NCBI GenBank assembly: GCA_019594305.1
Contig: JAFDTZ010000002.1
Coordinates: forward strand, 1-41,699
Length of the DNA stretch: 41,699 bases
Reading direction: 5' to 3'
Origin: Thermoplasmata archaeon
GTDB taxonomy: Archaea; Thermoplasmatota; Thermoplasmata; Halarchaeoplasmatales; Halarchaeoplasmataceae
Shown here: piece by piece, positions 17,557-25,688 of the stretch
Layout: every line of letters starts with the position of its first letter
How positions within the stretch are numbered: position 1 is the stretch's first letter
The notes under the pieces: generated by a model
Seen by the model: the letters and a program-made list of their open reading frames with translations, nothing else
Told to the model about the DNA's origin: nothing
Database searches by the model: none
Translations under genes and position numbers: made by a program

Positions 17557-18660
17557 ATGGATTCGATTGTAGAAGAAGCCCTATCACGTACAACCACCCG
17601 ACGACCTAGGGAAGAGAAGGCACGAGACGTGCGTGACCTTTCTGCCGATGACCAAGAACTGCAGGAGATTCTTTCCAGCCTGAAGACCGACATAAAGATA
17701 TTCGGTGTCGGCGGAGGCGGTTCCAATACCATCGACAGAATGTCAGATGAAGGTATTTTGGGTGCAAAACTGATTGCCGCGAACACAGATGCACAGCATC
17801 TACTTACCGTTCATGCCCAGAGGAAGATATTACTCGGTAAGAGAAAGACAAGGGGCCTGGGTGCAGGAGCACTACCCCAGGTCGGCGCCGAGGCCGCCGA
17901 AGAAGCGAGAGAAGATATCAGTGCGCTTCTGGAAGGCACGGACCTAGTATTTGTAACGTGTGGTCTGGGCGGAGGTACAGGCACAGGCGCCGCACCTGTC
18001 ATCGCAGAGATAGCAAAGAATCAAGGTGCACTTACGGTAGCGGTTTGCACCACCCCCTTCAAGGCCGAAGGGGGCTCCAGGATGGAGAATGCACGTTGGG
18101 GTTTAGGCAGATTGAAAACCGTTGCGGATACCGTTATTACCATCCCAAATGACAAATTACTCGAACTGGTTCCAAGACTTTCAATCAACAGAGCTTTCAA
18201 GGTGGCCGATGAGGTATTGACCCGCTCGATCAAAGGTATAACCGAGATAGTCACTAAACCGGGCCTGGTGAATCTTGACTTCAATGATCTCAAGACGATC
18301 ATGGAGGGCGCAGGCGTCGCCATGATAGGACTCGGAGAGGACGATTCGGAAAACCGTGCGGAAAAGGCGATAGAGGAAGCTATAAATTCACCTTTGTTAG
18401 AGGTTGATATAAGCCAAGCCAACGCGGCCCTGGTAAATGTAGTGGGTGGTAATGACATGACCATATCGGAGGCCGAGAAGGTAGCGGAGATAGTGGAGAC
18501 AAAGATAGGCGATAACGCAAGGATCATCTGGGGTGCATCTGTTGAACCCACACTTGAGAAATCACTCAGGGTAATGGTGGTTATAACCGGTGTCAAATCG
18601 AAGCAGATATTCGGTCGAGAGTCCGCCTTGGGTAAGCAAAGTATACCGACTGTTGCATGA
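17557..18660 (+). CDS. ftsZ: Cell-division GTPase FtsZ
   Basis: This 367-residue protein has the tubulin/FtsZ signature GGGTGTG at 138-144, preceded by FVTCGLGG, the N-terminal GVGGGGSNTIDRM and the T7-loop region LNVDFxDL-like VNLDFNDLKTIM, whose acid completes the GTPase site of the next subunit. The N-terminus carries about 45 extra charged residues before the GTPase fold, common in archaeal FtsZ. There is no clear conserved C-terminal tail peptide. FtsZ forms the division ring with SepF in euryarchaea. It heads an operon with secE, spt5 and rpl11, a linkage seen in many euryarchaea. Confidence 0.97.
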   Translation: MDSIVEEALSRTTTRRPREEKARDVRDLSADDQELQEILSSLKTDIKIFGVGGGGSNTIDRMSDEGILGAKLIAANTDAQHLLTVHAQRKILLGKRKTRGLGAGALPQVGAEAAEEAREDISALLEGTDLVFVTCGLGGGTGTGAAPVIAEIAKNQGALTVAVCTTPFKAEGGSRMENARWGLGRLKTVADTVITIPNDKLLELVPRLSINRAFKVADEVLTRSIKGITEIVTKPGLVNLDFNDLKTIMEGAGVAMIGLGEDDSENRAEKAIEEAINSPLLEVDISQANAALVNVVGGNDMTISEAEKVAEIVETKIGDNARIIWGASVEPTLEKSLRVMVVITGVKSKQIFGRESALGKQSIPTVA

Positions 18661-18670
18661 GGTTAAGCTG

Positions 18671-18904
18671 ATGGACATATTGGAGAGATCCTGGAAGATA
18701 CAGAGGAAGATTGAGGAAAGGGCCGGTAGAGTCGGGAAAGGGAAGTACGGTCGTGTTCTGAAGATGGCCCGAAAGCCGGATTCCGAAGAATACATGAAAA
18801 CCCTTTCAATCTGCCTGATAGGTATATTGCTAATAGGCGGTATAGGTTTTCTCATATACTGGCTTTTCACGAACATCCCAAACTATCTGTCAGTGTATCT
18901 CTAA
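18671..18904 (+). CDS. secE: Protein translocase subunit SecE/Sec61-gamma
   Basis: The protein (77 aa) has an amphipathic N-terminal helix, the conserved RKPDSEEYMKTL segment, and one transmembrane helix (about 47-69). This is the SecE/Sec61-gamma layout: a tail-anchored subunit that clamps SecY in the membrane. The ATG at 18671, 10 nt after the ftsZ stop, is chosen over upstream starts that would overlap ftsZ. Confidence 0.93.
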   Translation: MDILERSWKIQRKIEERAGRVGKGKYGRVLKMARKPDSEEYMKTLSICLIGILLIGGIGFLIYWLFTNIPNYLSVYL

Positions 18905-18919
18905 AGAGTGGTGTTAAGT

Positions 18920-19831
18920 ATGGGCCTTCTTGAAGATTTTATCGAGGAAGAGGTGAAGGTGGAGCGTAAAGATAAAAAGGTAGAGCCGATCATTGAAAAA
19001 TACGGCGGTATACATCTTGAAACCGACAGTAAGCACGAGATGGTTTCTACCAAACAGCAGGCCACTTACGAAGTAAATGTAGTAAATGATTCCTCGACGG
19101 ACCAAGACGTGATAATCGAAGTCAAATTGCTTTACAGTGCGGATATGGAACGGGGGGTTGTCTGGAAGACGGCGGTCGACGGAGAAATTATACTATCCGA
19201 CCAGGAAGAAACCTTCAGTAAAGTGGTCAGCGTACCTAACAAAGAGGAAAAAACCCTACGTATCTCTGTAGAACCGCCGCCGGGAGCTATCTACGGAGAG
19301 AAGTTTGAAGTCGTAATAGATGCCACTTCCAAGAAGGATCAATTTTTATCCGACTCGATCACATTGATCACCATCGCGAAACCTACGGTTATCGCAGTGA
19401 AAACACAGATCGGTCAGGAGAAAAACATCGCGGATTATCTCGCCGGAATTGCTAAAAGACAGAATCTAGGAATTTATTCTATATTGAGCCCTAAACCCGT
19501 TAAAGGTTATATATTCCTCGAGGTGATGAGCCCCGAGCTCATAGATGAAGCGGTCAGCGGGATGCGAAAGGTGAGGGGTGTGGTAGAAGGGGAGAGCAGC
19601 ATAGAAGAGATCGAACATTTCCTGACGCCAAAACTCGCCGTTGAAGGTATCGCAGAAGGAGATATTGTAGAGCTTTCAGCCGGTCCTTTCAAGAGTGAAA
19701 AGGCCAGGGTTATCAAGATAGACGAGGCTAACGATGAGATAACCGTGGAATTGTTCGAGGCTACAGTTCCGATACCCGTAACGGTCAGAGGTGACCATGT
19801 GAGGGTCTTGGAGAAAGAAAAGAATAGATAA
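18920..19831 (+). CDS. spt5: Transcription elongation factor Spt5/NusG with N-terminal beta-sandwich extension
   Basis: Archaeal Spt5 is normally about 150 residues (NGN plus KOW). Here the 303-residue product has these two at its end: NGN about 156-237 (TVIAVKTQIGQEKNIADYL ... GYIFLEV) and KOW about 243-297 (EGDIVELSAGPFKSEKARVIKI). Before them lie a charged leader (1-30) and an all-beta region (about 31-153) resembling Ig-like NEW3/CARDB modules, with VEPPPGAIYGEKFEVVIDA typical of such folds. The ATG at 18920 is preceded by GGTG; GTG codons at 18908 and 18911 are alternatives. Spt5 binds RNA polymerase with Spt4 and tethers ribosomes. The extension is cytoplasmic by context, which is unusual for such a fold. 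Confidence 0.93.
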   Translation: MGLLEDFIEEEVKVERKDKKVEPIIEKYGGIHLETDSKHEMVSTKQQATYEVNVVNDSSTDQDVIIEVKLLYSADMERGVVWKTAVDGEIILSDQEETFSKVVSVPNKEEKTLRISVEPPPGAIYGEKFEVVIDATSKKDQFLSDSITLITIAKPTVIAVKTQIGQEKNIADYLAGIAKRQNLGIYSILSPKPVKGYIFLEVMSPELIDEAVSGMRKVRGVVEGESSIEEIEHFLTPKLAVEGIAEGDIVELSAGPFKSEKARVIKIDEANDEITVELFEATVPIPVTVRGDHVRVLEKEKNR

Positions 19832-19846
19832 TGGAGTTGATTTAAA

Positions 19847-20326
19847 ATGCCAACAGAGACAATCGAAGCACTTGTGGACGGTGGTGAGGCCAGTGCCGGA
19901 CCGCCTTTGGGTCCTTTACTGGGTCCTTTACAGGTAAATATAATGGAAATAATAAACGCCGTAAACGACCGGACGGCGAAGTTCAAGGGTATGAAAGTGC
20001 CCATAACCATAAATATCGATACGGGTACCAAGGAATACGATATCAAGGTGGGGATCCCGCCTACATCGGCACTCATTCTCGAAAAGCTCGGTATAGATAA
20101 AGGCAGCGGTAGCGCCCTTACTCATAAAGTAGCCGACATTAGCATAAAAGAGGCAAAGGAGGTAGCCGAGATGAAGTCCGATGACCTACTTGGAAATACT
20201 CTAAAGTCTAAGGTTAAAGAGGTCATCGGTACCTGCGTTTCCATGGGAATAACCGTCGAAGGCAAACCCCCTCGTGAGGCCCAGAAAGCCTTGGATCGTG
20301 GTGAATACGACAACCACTTCGAATAG
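19847..20326 (+). CDS. rpl11: Large-subunit ribosomal protein L11
   Basis: The 159-residue product matches L11: the N-terminal VDGGEASAGPPLGPLLGP loop, the middle YDIKVGIPPTSALILEKLG, and a C-terminal rRNA-binding domain. L11 builds the GTPase-associated centre of the 50S subunit. GGAG at 19833-19836 serves the ATG. In many archaea rpl11 is followed by rpl1, rpl10 and rpl12; here the next gene is on the opposite strand 5 nt away, so that cluster is broken. Confidence 0.97.
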   Translation: MPTETIEALVDGGEASAGPPLGPLLGPLQVNIMEIINAVNDRTAKFKGMKVPITINIDTGTKEYDIKVGIPPTSALILEKLGIDKGSGSALTHKVADISIKEAKEVAEMKSDDLLGNTLKSKVKEVIGTCVSMGITVEGKPPREAQKALDRGEYDNHFE

Positions 20327-20331
20327 GATAG

Positions 20332-21000
20332 TTAATTCAAAACTACTTTCCTAGCCTTGCCCTTCGATATCAGCACATTGGCGATATCTTCTCTAAGGGT
20401 GACTACATCTTCTTTCTTTAGGTTATAGGTTGTTTCGAGATCGACGAAAGCGGGCATGTCTTCTATAACGTGGATCAGGACCTCTCCCTTTTCCAAATCG
20501 CCGGGGGCTTCTTGAATCTCTTCTTTTTCTTGAGGTATTTTCTCAGGTTTTTTACTTTCCTGCATCTCTTGTATTTTCTCTTCTTTAGGGCTCTCTTCAT
20601 CGCTAGCTTGTCTGCGATAACCGCCGTAGAAAACCTCTTCTCTAATATTTTTTAAAAGTATCTTCATGTCGTTGAAGAATTCTCCTTCCCTATCGGTCAT
20701 CCTATCCATCTTTACTTTTTCTACACCGCTAAACTGGTGAAGGGAGGAAAGAGATATTTTTTTGATTCTCAAAATAAAGAGTCTTTCCGCTATCTTCTTC
20801 GCTTTAAAGTACTCCCTTCGAAGTCTCTCGTTCTCACTAGATGTAGACGCCCCCATATCCTCAAGTTTATCCTTTAGCTCGCTCAAATATTCTCTTAGGT
20901 TAGGGTAAAAATCCTGTTCTAGATGTGTAAGTGTTTTAGATGATTTTTCATCCTCAAGTGCGTTAAGCAATGTCTGCAACTGGAAGTCCTTCTCTGCCAT
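20332..21000 (-). CDS. gins51: GINS complex subunit Gins51
   Basis: This 222-residue protein has an N-terminal helical A domain (about 1-125), a Glu/Lys/Pro-rich linker (about 130-172), and a small C-terminal B domain (LIHVIEDMPAFVDLETTYNLKKEDVVTL, then ANVLISKGKARKV). The A-then-B order marks Gins51 (Sld5/Psf1 type) rather than Gins23. GINS links MCM, Cdc45/GAN and polymerase at the replication fork. The disordered linker is longer than usual, to my recollection. It lies among other DNA-replication genes on this strand. Confidence 0.85.
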   Translation of the reverse strand: MAEKDFQLQTLLNALEDEKSSKTLTHLEQDFYPNLREYLSELKDKLEDMGASTSSENERLRREYFKAKKIAERLFILRIKKISLSSLHQFSGVEKVKMDRMTDREGEFFNDMKILLKNIREEVFYGGYRRQASDEESPKEEKIQEMQESKKPEKIPQEKEEIQEAPGDLEKGEVLIHVIEDMPAFVDLETTYNLKKEDVVTLREDIANVLISKGKARKVVLN

Positions 21001-21066
21001 CTAATTCCTATGGGTGCACCCCGTAATATCATTTTCGGATTGCCGTTTAGATATCGGACGGTCAAT

Positions 21067-21285
21067 TCATCCGAAGCGGGTCCTGCATCGAGGGCACACG
21101 AGGGCATCTTCGTCTATATGTTTCCTACAAACCGAGCACGCATAGATAACGATTCCATCATGGTCCTCTTCCAGCATTTCGGCTCCACATTTGATACACT
21201 CGAAGTCGTCCGGGACTAGTCCTCCGCAGAAGTGGCATTCGATAAGAATATCGATATAGCCCGGGTTTTCCTCTTCATCACTCAT
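21067..21285 (-). CDS. Double zinc-ribbon protein, unknown role
   Basis: The 72-residue protein has four Cys pairs (CHFC, CIKC, CSVC, CPRC), enough for two zinc ribbons, after an acidic N-terminus. Such mini-proteins are common in archaea, often near replication and transcription genes, but have no assigned job. A TATA-like GATTAATACGG lies about 28 nt upstream. It sits between the gins51 and RPA-like genes on the same strand. Confidence 0.8.
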   Translation of the reverse strand: MSDEEENPGYIDILIECHFCGGLVPDDFECIKCGAEMLEEDHDGIVIYACSVCRKHIDEDALVCPRCRTRFG

Positions 21286-21311
21286 ATAGGATGTGAATTG
21301 TTAATACCGTA

Positions 21312-21788
21312 TTAATCCTTTTCCCCTCCGTCATTTACCGTTATCATACCCCATTTTCCCGTGGATATCTGCAGCCCGTATCCCCTGTCCTGTACGTATC
21401 CGTTTACTATTGTTACCTTGCACCCCATGACTATATCGTCACCTACTCGCTCGGTGTCGTCGTCCCAGAAAACCAACTTCACCGAACCCTTGTCGTCATC
21501 GATACGTACGTTCCTCACTTTACCTTGTCCGCCTTTACGCTGGAATGTTCGGAGAACACCCAGGTCTACGACCCTACCGGTCACGGTAGCGGCTTCACCG
21601 GGTCTAAGGTCACAGGTGTCCGTTATACTACTTTCGTTTCTCCCTTCCTCCGCTACTATGATATGTGCCACTAGATCATCGTTGAACAGTCCTCCGTACT
21701 TTTCACCTTTCAACTTTATCTCTGACAAAAAGTCTTCTTTGTCGTAGATATCCTTTACCGATTCGTAGTGTTCTTCCACGGTAGTCAT
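21312..21788 (-). CDS. RPA-like single-stranded DNA-binding OB-fold protein
   Basis: This 158-residue protein has an N-terminal helical segment (about 1-55, with GGLFNDDLVAHIIVAEEG) and one OB fold (about 62-150: ATVTGRVVDLGVLRTFQRKGGQGKVRNVRIDD then VKLVFWDD). Archaeal RPA subunits share this plan and often chain several such units; this is a single-OB form. No C-terminal zinc finger is visible. It should bind ssDNA in replication or repair, consistent with gins51 nearby. A TATA box about 28 nt upstream implies a leaderless transcript. Confidence 0.83.
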   Translation of the reverse strand: MTTVEEHYESVKDIYDKEDFLSEIKLKGEKYGGLFNDDLVAHIIVAEEGRNESSITDTCDLRPGEAATVTGRVVDLGVLRTFQRKGGQGKVRNVRIDDDKGSVKLVFWDDDTERVGDDIVMGCKVTIVNGYVQDRGYGLQISTGKWGMITVNDGGEKD

Positions 21789-21810
21789 CAGGTGGCTAAT
21801 GAGCCCGATT

Positions 21811-21822
21811 ACTTAAACCCTT
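21811..21822 (-). promoter_or_regulatory. TATA box for the RPA-like gene
   Basis: Minus-strand GGGTTTAAGTAA is centred about 28 nt before the ATG at 21788. It may also drive the zinc-ribbon and gins51 genes downstream. Confidence 0.5.
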
Positions 21823-21845
21823 TTGGGATTAACGTAAATACCTTA

Positions 21846-23183
21846 TCAGATAAGCCCCTGGTCCAGCATGGATTTTGCCACTTTCATGAAGCCTGCAACG
21901 TTGGCACCCATCACAAAGTTCTTTTTGTCACCGTATTTTTTCGCATGGTATGAAGAGGTCGCGTAAATGTTTTTCATTATGTTCTGGAGCCTGTTGTCCA
22001 CTTCATCAAAGGTCCAAGTGAGTCTTTGAGAGTTCTGTGACATCTCTAAACTGCTCACCGATACGCCTCCGGCGTTAGCCGCCTTTGCTGGTCCGAAAAG
22101 TACACCGGCCTCCAGGAATATCTCTATGGCTTCAGGTGTGGATGGCATATTCGCTCCTTCCGCCACGGCCTTCACTCCGTTATCTAGAAGGGTCTGTGCA
22201 TCCTGATCATCCAGCTCGTTTTGAGTGGCACACGGCAGTGCGATATCACATTCATACTTCCACGGCCTCCCTCTATCGACGTATTCTACATCGTACTGCT
22301 CCGCGTATTCTTTGATACGTCCCCTGCGTATGTTCTTGAGTTCAACCACATATTCAAACTTATCCCGATCGATCCCTTCCGGGTCGTATATTGTTCCCGA
22401 GGAATCCGACAGTGTGACTACCTTAGCTCCCAATTCAAGGCATTTATCCAGGGCGAATTGGGCAACGTTTCCCGAGCCGGAGATCGTAACCGTTTTTCCC
22501 TTGAGATCCTCACCGAAATCCTTCAGCATCTCCTGTGTAAAATAAACCAGGCCGTACCCCGTCGCCTCCGGTCTCCCTAAAGAACCACCCCATTCGGGTC
22601 CTTTACCGGTAAAAACACCTTCGAATCGATTTATGATCTTCCTATATTGGCCAAACATATACCCTATCTCTCTGGCACCTACACCTATATCACCGGCCGG
22701 AACGTCCGTATCCGGACCGATATGTCTGTATAGTTCGTTCATAAAACTCTGACAGAAACGCATCACCTCGGCATCGGACTTCCCTTTAGGATCGAAGTCG
22801 GAGCCGCCCTTTCCACCTCCGATCGCCAGTCCCGTTAGGGCGTTTTTGAATATCTGCTCGAAACCTAGGAATTTGATTATGCCCAAATAGACGGAGGGAT
22901 GGAATCTGATACCCCCCTTGTAGGGGCCGATGGCACTGTTGAATTGTACTCTGAATCCCCTGTTTACATGCACGACACTGTTATCGTCCATCCAGGGCAC
23001 CCTAAACATTATCTGTCTCTCCGGTTCCACCAACCGTTCGACTATCTTACCGCTAACGAATTCGGGGTGCTGATCTAGGACTGGCTCTACAGATTCAAGA
23101 ACTTCTCTCACCGCTTGATGGAATTCTTTCTCACCGGGGTTTCTTTCCTCAACCTTTTTGTATATTTCATCTGTTATTGACAT
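21846..23183 (-). CDS. gdhA: Glutamate dehydrogenase, bacterial NADP-type
   Basis: The 445-residue enzyme matches hexameric GDH of the bacterial gdhA class: GPYKGGIRFHPSV, the catalytic lysine region LAIGGGKGGSDFDPKG, VPAGDIGVGAREIG and the nucleotide-binding SGSGNVAQFA. Length and the GGSLGRPEATGYG motif fit the E. coli-like class rather than the roughly 420-residue archaeal class, so transfer from bacteria is likely (inference). The start at 23183 is preceded by AGGAG; the open frame continues 19 codons further upstream but without a better start. It links 2-oxoglutarate plus ammonia to glutamate. Its divergent neighbour is a probable transhydrogenase complex that may share the NADPH pool. 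Confidence 0.95.
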   Translation of the reverse strand: MSITDEIYKKVEERNPGEKEFHQAVREVLESVEPVLDQHPEFVSGKIVERLVEPERQIMFRVPWMDDNSVVHVNRGFRVQFNSAIGPYKGGIRFHPSVYLGIIKFLGFEQIFKNALTGLAIGGGKGGSDFDPKGKSDAEVMRFCQSFMNELYRHIGPDTDVPAGDIGVGAREIGYMFGQYRKIINRFEGVFTGKGPEWGGSLGRPEATGYGLVYFTQEMLKDFGEDLKGKTVTISGSGNVAQFALDKCLELGAKVVTLSDSSGTIYDPEGIDRDKFEYVVELKNIRRGRIKEYAEQYDVEYVDRGRPWKYECDIALPCATQNELDDQDAQTLLDNGVKAVAEGANMPSTPEAIEIFLEAGVLFGPAKAANAGGVSVSSLEMSQNSQRLTWTFDEVDNRLQNIMKNIYATSSYHAKKYGDKKNFVMGANVAGFMKVAKSMLDQGLI

Positions 23184-23353
23184 GTGATATCTCCTATGCA
23201 TTACCTCTAGGGAGGTTGCTTTATCAAAAAGGGTGTACAATTTAAGGCTTTCGATACGTCTAAAATGTGGTAATAATCGGTTGGATGTTTACCAATGTTA
23301 CACTTTTAATCAAATTTAATTCGGTGATTTGGACTCGGAAGGCAATCGTAAAA

Positions 23354-23364
23354 CTTATTTAAAA
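23354..23364 (+). promoter_or_regulatory. TATA box for the stn operon
   Basis: CTTATTTAAAA predicts a start near 23385 and a leader of about 65-70 nt, longer than for most genes here. AAGGTG at 23442-23447 is the ribosome site for the ATG at 23454. Confidence 0.6.
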
Positions 23365-23453
23365 CTCGCCGTTCCACCTATTGTGGCAACATCTACAAGG
23401 ATCACGTTTCCCTCCGTGGGTCACATGGAAGTAGCTACAAGAAGGTGTTTTAT

Positions 23454-23930
23454 ATGGAAGATGAGAACTTCAACGAAGACAGTCTTAATGAGTTATTGAA
23501 TGATTACCCGCCTGAAAAAAGTTCATTGATCCCCATCCTTCAGGCAAGCCAGGATAAGTACGGTTACCTACCACGACCAGTGATGAAAACTATAGCGAAA
23601 TATCTGAGTATTCCGGTGAGTACCGTACATGGCGTTTCAACATTCTACGCACAGTTCCGATTCGAACCGATCGGCAAACACGTGGTCAAAGTGTGTCACG
23701 GTACGGCCTGCCATGTAAAGGGTGCCGATAAGATAAACGAAACCATCGAATCGAAAATAGGTGTTAAGAGCGGTGAAACCACAGAAGACGGCCTGTTCAC
23801 ACTGGAACGTGTGGCGTGTATCGGATGCTGCAGTCTAGCTCCGGTCATCATGGTCGACGGTACGGCCCACGGTAACCTTGACAGGAAAAAGGTAAAGAAG
23901 GTTATACAGTCTTACAGGGAGGGGGAATAG
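23454..23930 (+). CDS. stnA: NuoE-like [2Fe-2S] subunit of a StnABC-type transhydrogenase
   Basis: This 158-residue protein is a thioredoxin-fold [2Fe-2S] subunit of the NuoE/HndA family, with an N-terminal helical part (LIPILQASQDKYGYLP) and four cysteine ligands in KVCHGTACHVKG and ACIGCCSLAP. Such subunits pair with a NuoF-like flavoprotein. The stop touches the start of the NuoF-like gene. The ATG at 23454 is preceded by AAGGTG. Because the third gene is a NuoG/GltD fusion, the set is most like the Sporomusa-type Nfn (StnABC) rather than respiratory complex I. Confidence 0.85.
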   Translation: MEDENFNEDSLNELLNDYPPEKSSLIPILQASQDKYGYLPRPVMKTIAKYLSIPVSTVHGVSTFYAQFRFEPIGKHVVKVCHGTACHVKGADKINETIESKIGVKSGETTEDGLFTLERVACIGCCSLAPVIMVDGTAHGNLDRKKVKKVIQSYREGE

Positions 23931-25688
23931 ATGCCGGAAACTAAAATTCTGATAGGTTATGCGTCCTGTGGTATAGCCGCAGGGGCCTCGGACGTAGAAC
24001 GTGCTCTCCGATCAACCATGGATGAACACGGTATCGACACGATCATACGACGGGTAGGTTGTGTGGGGATGTGCCATAACGAGCCGATAGTCGAGCTCAT
24101 AGACGAAAAGGGACATTACACCTACGGCGATCTGGAGGCGAAGGACGCGGTGAAGATAGTTACAGAGCATCTCCTGGGCGGTACGCCCTACGAAGACAAA
24201 CTTATAATCTCACCTGAAAAGCAATACGATTATTTTACAAAACAAAAGAAGATTGTGCTGCGGAACAGCGGCGTGATCGACCCCGAAGATATAGAGGACT
24301 ACATCGCCAGTGGAGGCTATGAAGGGCTAAAGAAGGCACTCGAAGTGGGTTCCGACGACGTCGTAGAAGAGATAAAGAAAAGTAAACTTAGGGGCAGAGG
24401 CGGTGCCGGATTCCCTACCGGTCTGAAATGGCAGTTTGCCAGGGACGCGAAGGCTGATAGTAAATACGTTATATGCAACGCCGACGAAGGGGACCCCGGT
24501 GCATTCATGGACCGCTCGGTGCTAGAAGGAGATCCTCATGCGGTTCTGGAGGGTATGATAATATGCGCTTTCGCCGTGGGTGCGGATAAGGGTTACATAT
24601 ACTGCAGGGCGGAGTATCCTTTAGCCATCAGAAGATTGGAGATCGGTATACGTCAGGCGGAAGAGAAAGGATTTTTAGGCGATAATATACTGGGTTCCGA
24701 ACACTCGTTCAGGATAATAATCAAGGAAGGTGCCGGTGCCTTCGTCTGCGGTGAAGAAACAGCGTTGATGCACTCCATTGAAGGCGGAAGGGGTATGCCG
24801 AGACCGAGACCCCCGTTTCCCGCGCAGAAAGGTCTTTTCGGTAAACCCACCAATATAAACAATGTTGAAACCCTTGCCAACATACCCTATATATTACGCG
24901 AGGGCGCGGAAAAATACACTGAATGCGGTACCGAGAGGAGCGGAGGCACTAAGGTGTTTGCCTTGGCGGGTAAGGTTAAACGAGGCGGACTGGTAGAGGT
25001 GCCCATAGGTACTCCTTTGAAGGATATCATATACGGTATAGGCGATGGGATAGAAGGTGACAGGGAATTCAAGGCGGTACAGCTGGGCGGTCCGTCAGGC
25101 GGCTGCCTACCTGCGGAATACCTGGATACACCTGTGGATTATGAGACCCTGACAAAGGCGGGTGCCATAATGGGTTCCGGCGGTATGATAGTGATGGATG
25201 AAATGGATTGTATGGTAAACGTAGCCCATTACTTCCTGGATTTTACCCAGAAAGAGTCCTGCGGCAAGTGCACCTTCTGCAGGGTCGGTACAAAACGCAT
25301 GCTTGAGATATTGGAACGGTTTACCCACGGTAACGGTACTTTGGATGATATAACGACCTTGGAAACCCTCGCTTCACACATCAAGGCTTACTCACTGTGC
25401 GGCCTAGGCCAGACGGCTCCGAATCCCGTACTTACAACACTAAGATACTTCCAGGACGAGTATCTTGCCCATATAGATGAAGGCCGTTGTCCGGCAAAGG
25501 TATGCAGGGACCTGATCACCTTCACCATAACCGACACATGTGTAGGATGCGGCCTCTGTATGTATGAATGCTCCGTGGATGCAATAAGCGGTGAGAAGCG
25601 TTCGAAACACGTTATCGATCAAGATGAATGTATCTCATGCGGTGCCTGTGGAGAGGTATGTCCTGTAAGTGCAGTGGAGGTGCTCTAG
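23931..25688 (+). CDS. stnB: NuoF-like flavoprotein with extra 2[4Fe-4S] domain (bifurcating type)
   Basis: Domains in order: an N-terminal thioredoxin-like region (1-95) with Cys at 13, 44 and 48, so a [2Fe-2S] site with only three visible ligands; the FMN/NADH core (GRGGAGFPTGLKW, ICNADEGDPGAFMDR); an SLBB-like segment; the [4Fe-4S] motif ESCGKCTFCRVG with a later SLCGLGQTAP; and a C-terminal ferredoxin domain with two CxxCxxCxxxC sets. That terminal 2[4Fe-4S] domain is the mark of the bifurcating HydB/Bfu group and is lacking in complex I NuoF. The expected role is NAD(H) exchange and splitting of electron pairs at FMN. At 585 residues it has the usual length of HydB-like subunits. Confidence 0.9.
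   Translation: MPETKILIGYASCGIAAGASDVERALRSTMDEHGIDTIIRRVGCVGMCHNEPIVELIDEKGHYTYGDLEAKDAVKIVTEHLLGGTPYEDKLIISPEKQYDYFTKQKKIVLRNSGVIDPEDIEDYIASGGYEGLKKALEVGSDDVVEEIKKSKLRGRGGAGFPTGLKWQFARDAKADSKYVICNADEGDPGAFMDRSVLEGDPHAVLEGMIICAFAVGADKGYIYCRAEYPLAIRRLEIGIRQAEEKGFLGDNILGSEHSFRIIIKEGAGAFVCGEETALMHSIEGGRGMPRPRPPFPAQKGLFGKPTNINNVETLANIPYILREGAEKYTECGTERSGGTKVFALAGKVKRGGLVEVPIGTPLKDIIYGIGDGIEGDREFKAVQLGGPSGGCLPAEYLDTPVDYETLTKAGAIMGSGGMIVMDEMDCMVNVAHYFLDFTQKESCGKCTFCRVGTKRMLEILERFTHGNGTLDDITTLETLASHIKAYSLCGLGQTAPNPVLTTLRYFQDEYLAHIDEGRCPAKVCRDLITFTITDTCVGCGLCMYECSVDAISGEKRSKHVIDQDECISCGACGEVCPVSAVEVL

Noticed and set aside
17409..17786. N-terminal extension of the alanyl-tRNA synthetase reading frame
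   Set aside because: It runs antisense through the ftsZ promoter and start, shows no family match, and lies upstream of the alaS TATA box; the 17408 start fits the family.
19832..20331. Continuation of the rpl11-rpl1-rpl10-rpl12 cluster
   Set aside because: After rpl11 the next gene is gins51 on the opposite strand; rpl1, rpl10 and rpl12 are not in this window.
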